This document shows positions 19,154-27,068 of a stretch of 64,000 bases of DNA, one piece after another (within the stretch, counting starts at the first letter, position 1; each line of letters starts with the position of its first letter). The DNA lies in the NCBI GenBank assembly GCA_947074295.1, contig CAMTPC010000003.1:1-64000 (forward strand). The letters are read 5' to 3'. Source of the DNA: an uncultured Bacteroides sp. (GTDB lineage: Bacteria; Bacteroidota; Bacteroidia; Bacteroidales; Bacteroidaceae). The notes under the pieces are model-generated. The model did not search any database. It was not told the origin of the DNA and saw only the letters and a list, made by a program, of their open reading frames with translations. The position numbers and the translations under genes were made by a program.

Positions 19154-20965
19154 ATGAGTATGAGAAAAACACATTTTTCTACGATGGCTGTAGCAGCAGT
19201 GCTTGCCACCTCTTGTAATGACAACGTTGATATGATGATTCAGAATCATCGAGTGGAAGCCCAAATATCGGCAAGTGTTCTAGGTAGAACTAGGGTACTT
19301 GATACAATATGGGAGGCTAATGACATGATCGGGGTTTTTGTGAAGTCACCTTCGTCAGAAGGCGTGTTTCGCAATGCCAACGTACCCTATTATACTCCTG
19401 ATGCTTCTGGAGGATTCTTGGCCGTTTCAGAGAAAATCTATTTTCCACAGGATGATGAAGCGGTAGATTTTATGGCTTATTACCCCTATAGTAGCGACAA
19501 TGTAAGTGAAGGTAAATATAGCTTTGATCTTGCAGCCAATATTCCTTTGTCTGAAAAGGATTTGATGTATGCCACTGTAGAAGGACACTCACAGCAGGAT
19601 GGCACTGTTCCATTTCAATTCAGTCATATGTTGAGTAAAATAGAGGTGCAGCTGAAAAGCGATAGCAAGGTGTTGTCTGGAGCAGCGATCTCTATTAATA
19701 ATCAGTGTGATTTAGGTGTTTTTGATGTTTTTGACGGATCTGTTGCTGCTTCTAGTCTAGCCACGTTCGACAACGAATTGTTTTTTGAGGAACGCGAAAG
19801 TGCCGGGCAATATCATGTGATAGTAATGCCTACTGATCAAACGCTGGGACGTGATATTATAATAGTAGTCGATGGTAAGACCTATACGACTCCACTTGAT
19901 CCTACTTACACCTATGATTCAGGGCATAAATATAGCTTCACAATAACAATGAAAGGTATTGATAAAGACCCTGAAAATGTTGAAATAGTGATAACGCTGG
20001 ATATTAATGACTGGATAGATGGTCCGGAGGTTTCTTTGGAAGGAAGTGAAAATATTCCAGATGTGACAGGGAAAAAAGAGAATATCCTTATTTCTAGTGC
20101 AGAGGTTTTATCAGACACTCCTTTGTTAGTCGCGGCTGACCAACTAGAAGGTCTTAGTATAGGTGATGTTATTTGCCTTTATTACCAAAAAGATTTAGAT
20201 ACAGAGGCTACGGTTAATATTAATATGCCAACTACTACACGCAGCATCAATTCGCGCAACTATACTTTGACCACAGGAACAACTGCAGGGCGTATTGGTG
20301 TTGCTATAGATGATGCCGAAACATTGGCCTTTTTTGCGGCGGGTATGAGCATTACAGGAGCAGATGTGACTTTGACTTGCCTTTCTATTTACTCTAACAC
20401 ATTGGGCGTAAATACTAGTGAAGATGGAGAACAAACTGATAGTACAGATGCGACCACAGATCCTCTTACTGCGAATACCATTATGCTTATTGATTTCGAA
20501 CCTGGTGATGATCACGGTGCTAGTTGGGATAAGAGTTGGACTCTTGATACTGCTACTGTGCCAGAAGAAGAGGATGGCAATACCTATATGCGTTTGGTGG
20601 AATCCATTGCTGATGGATGGATTTTCAATTGCAATCATCAGACTATTCAAACGGTACATGGCATCGAGAATTATATGGTCAAATTTGACGTTCGTATTGA
20701 TGCAGGTGTGACAGGCGCATCGGCTGCAGGAGGTCAATACGTCATTGCTGACAAGTGGTTGTGGGTAGGTGTTGGTTTTCTGCCTGAAACTACTAATGGC
20801 AAATGGATTACTGTGTCGCATAGAATATCAGAACTCAATGCAGACCTTATAGGCGATTTAAACTTTGTAGATGAGGAAAATGCAGTGCGTGGTAATGGTA
20901 TTAGTGCTACAAATGTACCTGCCGGTATCAGTTTTGACAATTTACGTCTCGAACCTATCGAATAA
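19154..20965 (+). CDS. Putative surface lipoprotein: fimbrillin/Mfa-like N-terminus plus C-terminal domains shared with the upstream protein
   Basis: Lipobox ATSC; fimbrillin-like features (PFQFSHMLSKIEVQL, FMAYYPYSSD, YTYDSGHKYSFTITM); C-terminal VIADKWLWVGVGFLPETTNGKWITV resembles VIADNWCWVGENFFPETTGGKWITI in the 17609-19120 protein. Confidence 0.7.
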   Translation: MSMRKTHFSTMAVAAVLATSCNDNVDMMIQNHRVEAQISASVLGRTRVLDTIWEANDMIGVFVKSPSSEGVFRNANVPYYTPDASGGFLAVSEKIYFPQDDEAVDFMAYYPYSSDNVSEGKYSFDLAANIPLSEKDLMYATVEGHSQQDGTVPFQFSHMLSKIEVQLKSDSKVLSGAAISINNQCDLGVFDVFDGSVAASSLATFDNELFFEERESAGQYHVIVMPTDQTLGRDIIIVVDGKTYTTPLDPTYTYDSGHKYSFTITMKGIDKDPENVEIVITLDINDWIDGPEVSLEGSENIPDVTGKKENILISSAEVLSDTPLLVAADQLEGLSIGDVICLYYQKDLDTEATVNINMPTTTRSINSRNYTLTTGTTAGRIGVAIDDAETLAFFAAGMSITGADVTLTCLSIYSNTLGVNTSEDGEQTDSTDATTDPLTANTIMLIDFEPGDDHGASWDKSWTLDTATVPEEEDGNTYMRLVESIADGWIFNCNHQTIQTVHGIENYMVKFDVRIDAGVTGASAAGGQYVIADKWLWVGVGFLPETTNGKWITVSHRISELNADLIGDLNFVDEENAVRGNGISATNVPAGISFDNLRLEPIE

Positions 20966-21071
20966 AAAGGTTACGTATTGCTGACTTGTTTGGGAGGCCA
21001 GCAATACGAAATCCAACAAGCTATATTATATTTCATGTAAGGACATCACTCCTTCGACTACTTTTATATTT

Positions 21072-22406
21072 ATGAAGAATCTATTTTTTTCTTTTTCACT
21101 GCTATTGAGCTTGCTTTTATTGGTTTCTTGTAAGGAGACTGACGAGATAACTATAACGGGGCAACCCATGCGTCTACAATCTATGTCTCCCGCTGTTGAT
21201 AGTCAACTCTATCCCGGTAACATCATTGTCTCATTTGAGTTTGACCAACCTATTTGGCTCTCAGACAAGTCTAAGATTACTGTGAATGGTACTTCTACTA
21301 TTTCGGTAGCTGCAGTAGGCAGTAAAGTGCTTGTCAATGTCGACGCAAGAGCTGGTCAATCATACCGCGTCATGCTTGCTAAGGAAAGTTTGCAGACTTT
21401 AGGGGGCATGGTATCAAGCGAAGACTATGTATTGACTTTTGAGGTGAGTGCAGCAATGGATAAGTCACCCGAAGCTGTGAATCTGATGAACTTCATGGAA
21501 GAAAACTTCGGAAAAAAAATGATATCGGGAGTTATGGCTAATGATTCATGGAATATAAATGGTGCTATATGGGTGTATCAGCAGACGGGTAAATGGCCTG
21601 CCATGAATGGCTTCGATTATATGCATTTACCCAACTCTGCTCCTGGTAGCTGGATTGACTATTCGGACATTGCGGTGGTGCAAGAGTGGTGGAACAACAA
21701 TGGACTGGTGACAGGTATGTGGCACTGGGAGGTTCCGCTATACGAAGGTAGCTCCGATTATAATAGTAACCCCGATAAAACCAATTTTGATATAACCAAG
21801 GCTGTAACACCTGGTACGTATGAGTATGGAGTGGTGATGGCAGATATGAATAAAGTGGCCGACTATCTTTTGCTGTTGAAGCAAGCTAACATTCCTGTGC
21901 TATGGAGACCACTGCACGAAGCGGCGGGAGGATGGTTCTGGTGGGGAGCAAAAGATGCTGAATCTTGTAAAACTCTGTGGCGTATGATGTTCGATCTATT
22001 TAAAGAGAAAGGACTGAACAACTTGATTTGGGTGTGGACCTACGAGCCCGTTGGTGGAAACGATTGGTATCCGGGCGATGCCTATGTAGATGCAGTAGGT
22101 AGAGATAATTATAAGACCTATACGGAATCTATATTTGTAGATGAGTACGAGTTGATGAAGCGCTTATATCCCACGAAGCTCATTGCTCTGAGCGAGTGTG
22201 GTAGCGTATCGGATATAGGTGCGCAGTGGAATGCAGGTGCTTTGTGGTCATGGTTCATGACTTGGTATGATTATGACCGTACTTCCGATCCATCATCGGC
22301 GGAATTTCAGAAACCCGACCATATGCATGCCGATCAGTCATGGTGGATGCAAGCATTTAGCCATCCAGATGTAATTTCTAGAGAAGATATGCCGTCATTA
22401 AAATAA
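21072..22406 (+). CDS. GH26 family glycoside hydrolase (probable endo-beta-mannanase), lipoprotein with N-terminal Ig-like domain
   Basis: Lipobox LLVSC; GH26 motifs WRPLHEAAGGWFWWG, NLIWVWTYEP, ALSECGSV. Confidence 0.88.
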   Translation: MKNLFFSFSLLLSLLLLVSCKETDEITITGQPMRLQSMSPAVDSQLYPGNIIVSFEFDQPIWLSDKSKITVNGTSTISVAAVGSKVLVNVDARAGQSYRVMLAKESLQTLGGMVSSEDYVLTFEVSAAMDKSPEAVNLMNFMEENFGKKMISGVMANDSWNINGAIWVYQQTGKWPAMNGFDYMHLPNSAPGSWIDYSDIAVVQEWWNNNGLVTGMWHWEVPLYEGSSDYNSNPDKTNFDITKAVTPGTYEYGVVMADMNKVADYLLLLKQANIPVLWRPLHEAAGGWFWWGAKDAESCKTLWRMMFDLFKEKGLNNLIWVWTYEPVGGNDWYPGDAYVDAVGRDNYKTYTESIFVDEYELMKRLYPTKLIALSECGSVSDIGAQWNAGALWSWFMTWYDYDRTSDPSSAEFQKPDHMHADQSWWMQAFSHPDVISREDMPSLK

Positions 22407-22436
22407 TCTTTTGTATTATTGCAAAAAGTGTTGATT

Positions 22437-22479
22437 GCCGAATGAGAGTTGATTGTGATTCTTGTTCGGCTTTCATTTT
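22437..22479 (+). terminator. Terminator-like hairpin between GH26 and GH2
   Basis: GCCGAA (22437-22442) pairs with TTCGGC (22465-22470), followed by tttcatttt. Confidence 0.4.
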
Positions 22480-22496
22480 AAATCTATTTAGCTGCT

Positions 22497-25343
22497 ATGA
22501 AAAACGTTATTTATCTACTCTTTTTCTGGGTGATTGGGAGCTCTTTCTCTATATCTGCCCAATCTGCTCAATACCGAAACACTATTGACCTCAGTGGTGA
22601 ATGGCAATTTGCTTTGGATTCTATGAATCAAGGAGTTTTGCAAGATTATCCTAATCATTTTTTGGATGATAAAGTGCTGCTGCCAGGAACAACCGACACC
22701 AACCGTAAAGGCAAGCCCAATACGAATAGAAATGAAACTACACAACTTTCGCGTTATTATACATACGTCGGACCAGCCTGGTATAGCAAGGAGGTGACTA
22801 TTCCCAAAGATTGGAAAAACAGGAAAATCTCTCTTTTCTTGGAGCGCACACGCCCATCTACGCTATGGGTGGATGGCGTTTTAATCGATAGTTGTGCCTA
22901 TCTTTCATCTCCACATCAGTATGATTTAAGTGAAGTACTCACGCCAGGCAAGCACCGCTTGACGCTTCGAGTGGATAATGGGGAAAGCATTCCGTCGCAG
23001 ATACGGAGTAGTTCGCACGCCTGTACAGAATCCACACAAACCAACTGGAATGGTATTATCGGAAGACTAGAACTGCAAGCCACCAATTCGCTTTCTATCG
23101 AGGCTATTCGGCTTTACCCGATGGTGGAAGATCGTGCTGTGAAGGCTGTTATCACACTATCGCAAGAGCAGAAACTGAAAGGAAAGAGGTTGAGGCTTCA
23201 GGCCTCTGCTTTTAACACAGAGCAAATGCATGATGTAGAGCCTTTAGAAATCTCTCTTCAGAATGGACAACGTATTTATGAGGTAGTCTATCCTTTAACA
23301 GACTCCATAAAACTGTGGAGTGAATATGACCCTGCACTCTACCGCTTGACAGCTACAATCCCAGGTATAGATGAGGTAAGCGAAATCTTTGGTATGCGCC
23401 ATTTTAGTGTCATCGATAAACAGTTTGCCATCAATGGGCAAACTACCTTCCTGCGTGGTAAGCACGATGCTTGTGTGTTTCCACTTACTGGACATACCGC
23501 TATGGACAAAGACGAGTGGCGACGCTATTTTCGCATCTGTAAAGAATATGGATTGAATCATTGCCGCTTTCATTCTTGGTGTCCACCCAAGGCTTGTTTT
23601 GAGGCAGCTGACTTAGAAGGCATCTATTTACAGCCCGAATTGCCTATATGGGGCGCATTCAGCAAGGATACGCCCGAATTGATGGACTTCCTAAAAGCCG
23701 ATGGAGAACAATTGCTGAAGTCCTACAGTAATCACCCCTCTTTTGTGATGTTTGCCTTGGGCAATGAACTCTGGGGAGAAAAAGCATTGTTGGCTGAGTT
23801 TGTCGATCACTTTCGTGCTGTAGAGCCGCGGCATCATTATGCTTATGGATCTAATATCTATCTAGGGTGGGAGGGACATCTCCCTGGCGAAGATTTTTTG
23901 GTGACTTGTCGTGTAGGTGGTGGCGAAGGATATAGCACCCATGCACGCGCCTCTTTCTCGTTTGCCGATGCCGAAGAAGGTGGCTACCTCAATAATACTT
24001 ATCCCAATACCAAGATGAACTTTGACAACGCATTGGTGCACTCCCCAGTCCCCGTGATAGGACACGAAACGGGGCAGTTCCAGATTTATCCCAACTATAA
24101 GGAGATGGACAAGTATACAGGTGTATTGGCGCCTTGGAATTTTGAGGAGTTTCAGCGTAGACTGCACGAGAAAGGTATGGGTGGCCAGGCTGAAGATTTC
24201 TTAAAAGCGTCGGGTGCATGGTCCGTGGAGCTATATCGTGCTGATATTGAGATGAACCTTCGCACTGCTAAGATGGCGGGATTCCAACTCCTCGATTTAC
24301 AAGACTACCCTGGACAAGGCTCGGCCTATGTGGGAGTGCTCGATGCTTTTATGGATAGTAAAGACTTGATAGGACCTCAGGAATGGCGCCAGTTTTGTTC
24401 GGCTGTGGTACCACTGCTTACGATGTCGCGCTACTGCTGGAGCAGTAGAGATACGCTGCGTGTTGATGTGCAGTTGGCAAACTATGGTAATCAGTTTTTG
24501 GCGGGTAAGTTCATGAGATGGGCATTGCAAATAGATGATCGAACACTGAATGCAGGAGAACTAGTGATACCCAGCGGGCGCGGCTTGCTAGGTGTTGGCA
24601 CTTTAGAACTGCCTTTGAGTGATGTCGAAGGAGCAACAAAAGCTATATTGACCCTGCAAGTCGAGGACACTGAATATACGAATAGTTATCCGCTCTGGAT
24701 CTATCCCGAACAGATACAACCGCTATGGGGAGATGTTTACTTATCTTCCGAACTAGACGAAAAGACAATGGGTGCATTGGCTGCTGGCGGCCGCGTATTG
24801 TTAATCCCTCAAGCTGATAGTTGCAGGGATGTGACAATGGGGGCGCTCTTCCAAACTGACTATTGGAATTACCGAATGTTCAAGACGATATGCCAGAATG
24901 CCAACAAACCTGTCTCTCCTGGCACATTGGGTTTGTTGACTGATCCTCAGCATCCGATATTTGCGTCCTTCCCGACAGAATCTCACACCAACTGGCAATG
25001 GTATCCTTTATTGAAAGTCAGTTATCCGTTGATATTAGATGAGCTCTCAAATCAATATCTTCCTATCGTACAAATCATCGACAATGTGGAGCGCAATCAT
25101 AAACTCGGTCTGATCTTCGAATTCAACATAGCTGGTGGTCGGTTGTTGGTTTGCATGGCCGATCTTTTACAAACTACAAATACTCCTGAGGGAAAGCAGT
25201 TGCTGTGCAGCCTTTTAGATTATATGAATTCCGCTGCATTTCATCCAACCTGCAATATGGATAAAGATCAACTAGAACATCTCTTTTTACCTGCCGTTCG
25301 GCAAGAAGAGATAAAGACTTTACACAACATTTCTTACGACTGA
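22497..25343 (+). CDS. GH2 family glycoside hydrolase, specificity unresolved
   Basis: GH2 sugar-binding domain (NTIDLSGEWQFALD; WYSKEVTIP), acid/base motif FVMFALGNELWG, VIGHETGQFQIYPNY. Confidence 0.88.
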   Translation: MKNVIYLLFFWVIGSSFSISAQSAQYRNTIDLSGEWQFALDSMNQGVLQDYPNHFLDDKVLLPGTTDTNRKGKPNTNRNETTQLSRYYTYVGPAWYSKEVTIPKDWKNRKISLFLERTRPSTLWVDGVLIDSCAYLSSPHQYDLSEVLTPGKHRLTLRVDNGESIPSQIRSSSHACTESTQTNWNGIIGRLELQATNSLSIEAIRLYPMVEDRAVKAVITLSQEQKLKGKRLRLQASAFNTEQMHDVEPLEISLQNGQRIYEVVYPLTDSIKLWSEYDPALYRLTATIPGIDEVSEIFGMRHFSVIDKQFAINGQTTFLRGKHDACVFPLTGHTAMDKDEWRRYFRICKEYGLNHCRFHSWCPPKACFEAADLEGIYLQPELPIWGAFSKDTPELMDFLKADGEQLLKSYSNHPSFVMFALGNELWGEKALLAEFVDHFRAVEPRHHYAYGSNIYLGWEGHLPGEDFLVTCRVGGGEGYSTHARASFSFADAEEGGYLNNTYPNTKMNFDNALVHSPVPVIGHETGQFQIYPNYKEMDKYTGVLAPWNFEEFQRRLHEKGMGGQAEDFLKASGAWSVELYRADIEMNLRTAKMAGFQLLDLQDYPGQGSAYVGVLDAFMDSKDLIGPQEWRQFCSAVVPLLTMSRYCWSSRDTLRVDVQLANYGNQFLAGKFMRWALQIDDRTLNAGELVIPSGRGLLGVGTLELPLSDVEGATKAILTLQVEDTEYTNSYPLWIYPEQIQPLWGDVYLSSELDEKTMGALAAGGRVLLIPQADSCRDVTMGALFQTDYWNYRMFKTICQNANKPVSPGTLGLLTDPQHPIFASFPTESHTNWQWYPLLKVSYPLILDELSNQYLPIVQIIDNVERNHKLGLIFEFNIAGGRLLVCMADLLQTTNTPEGKQLLCSLLDYMNSAAFHPTCNMDKDQLEHLFLPAVRQEEIKTLHNISYD

Positions 25344-25593
25344 GAACTAGCTTTGTAGACCGTGGTGAGCAGCGCTACTTGTCCGGGTACATGGTGCTAT
25401 TCACCACGGTGCGTAAGGCTGTATACTAAAGTGCGTGGCCGCTCTAAGTAACTGTGAGCTGTATGGAGGCTATTTTTGATAGTTTATAGGACATTTATGG
25501 CAAATCGCTTAAATATCGACATATATGCCTATATTTTAGTTTATCTTAGTGAAATACATACTTCAAAATGCTTTAAGTTGATACAAAAATCAA

Positions 25594-25601
25594 TATCTTT
25601 G
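25594..25601 (+). promoter_or_regulatory. Bacteroidetes -7 element upstream of purB
   Basis: TATCTTTG matches TAnnTTTG. Confidence 0.55.
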
Positions 25602-25626
25602 CGACTGATAATTATCTATATTACAT

Positions 25627-26973
25627 ATGAAACTTGATTTATTGACGGCCATATCTCCTATTGATGGTCGCTACAGAGGTAAAACAGAGGCTTTGGCAGC
25701 CTATTTCTCTGAATTCGCACTCATAAAATATCGCGTACAAGTAGAAATAGAGTATTTTATCGCATTGTGTGAACTTCCACTACCGCAGCTTGCAAATATT
25801 GACCATTCATTATTTGAGAAGCTACGTTCTATATATGCCAATTTTTCGGAAAATGATGCCCAACGCATCAAGGATATCGAAGGTGTGACCAATCATGACG
25901 TGAAAGCGGTTGAATACTTCATTAAAGAAGAATTCGATAAAATCGGCGGATTGGATGATTACAAAGAGTTTATCCACTTCGGTCTGACTTCTCAGGATAT
26001 CAACAATACTTCTATCCCGCTATCGGTAAAAGAAGCATTGGAACAGGTGTATTATCCATTGTTGGAAGAGCTGATCGCTCAGCTGAAAACTTATGCTGAC
26101 GACTGGGCTGAAATACCTATGTTGGCAAAGACACATGGACAACCTGCATCCCCAACCCGTCTGGGTAAGGAGATCATGGTGTTTGTATATCGTTTGCAGT
26201 GTCAACTAGATAACTTGCGACTATGCAAACTTACAGCCAAATTTGGTGGCGCTACGGGTAACTTTAATGCACATCATGTGGCATATCCACAGTATGACTG
26301 GAAACAATTTGGTAATGCTTTTGTTGAGAATAAACTAGGCTTGGTGCGCGAGACCTATACTACGCAGATTTCAAATTACGATACACTCTCGGCGGTGTTT
26401 GATGCGATGAAACGTATCAATACCATCATGATAGATATGAACCGTGACTTTTGGCAGTATATCTCTATGGAATACTTCAAGCAAAAGATCAAAGCGGGCG
26501 AGGTGGGATCGAGTGCAATGCCGCACAAGGTGAACCCTATCGATTTTGAAAATGCGGAAGGTAATCTAGGTATTGCCAGCGCTATCTTGGAGCATTTGGC
26601 TGTGAAATTGCCCATCTCGCGTTTGCAGCGCGACTTGACCGACTCGACGGTACTCCGCAACGTAGGTGTGCCTTTCGGACATATCGTGATTGCCATGCAA
26701 AGCTCATTGAAAGGTCTGCGTAAGCTGCTGATAAACGAAGCGGCAATTGCTGGCGACTTGGATGATTGCTGGAGTGTGGTGGCTGAGGCTATCCAGACTA
26801 TTCTGCGTCGCGAAGCTTATCCAAAACCCTATGAAGCGTTGAAGGCTTTGACACGTACCAATAAGGCTATCACTGAAGCGTCGATAAAAGAATTTATTGA
26901 AGAGCTGAACGTGAGTGAAGAAGTGAAACAAGAACTAAGACTGATTACACCGCACAACTATACCGGGGTGTAA
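25627..26973 (+). CDS. purB: Adenylosuccinate lyase
   Basis: LTAISPIDGRYRGKT; GGATGNFNAHHVAYP; GSSAMPHKVNPIDFENAEGN. Confidence 0.95.
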   Translation: MKLDLLTAISPIDGRYRGKTEALAAYFSEFALIKYRVQVEIEYFIALCELPLPQLANIDHSLFEKLRSIYANFSENDAQRIKDIEGVTNHDVKAVEYFIKEEFDKIGGLDDYKEFIHFGLTSQDINNTSIPLSVKEALEQVYYPLLEELIAQLKTYADDWAEIPMLAKTHGQPASPTRLGKEIMVFVYRLQCQLDNLRLCKLTAKFGGATGNFNAHHVAYPQYDWKQFGNAFVENKLGLVRETYTTQISNYDTLSAVFDAMKRINTIMIDMNRDFWQYISMEYFKQKIKAGEVGSSAMPHKVNPIDFENAEGNLGIASAILEHLAVKLPISRLQRDLTDSTVLRNVGVPFGHIVIAMQSSLKGLRKLLINEAAIAGDLDDCWSVVAEAIQTILRREAYPKPYEALKALTRTNKAITEASIKEFIEELNVSEEVKQELRLITPHNYTGV

Positions 26974-27007
26974 ATCCTGCTTGGATAAGAGGAAACATAT
27001 TTAAAAA

Positions 27008-27015
27008 TATATTTG
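27008..27015 (+). promoter_or_regulatory. Bacteroidetes -7 element upstream of the pseudouridine synthase gene
   Basis: TATATTTG matches TAnnTTTG. Confidence 0.45.
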
Positions 27016-27068
27016 CGTATAATAAATCAGGCCGTGAGGCCCAAGTTTAATTTTATAAGAAAAGAATA

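Noticed and set aside
20195-20821. 208-aa minus-strand ORF antisense to the second SGBP-like gene
   Set aside because: Embedded in a lipoprotein CDS whose C-terminal homology to its neighbour supports the + frame.
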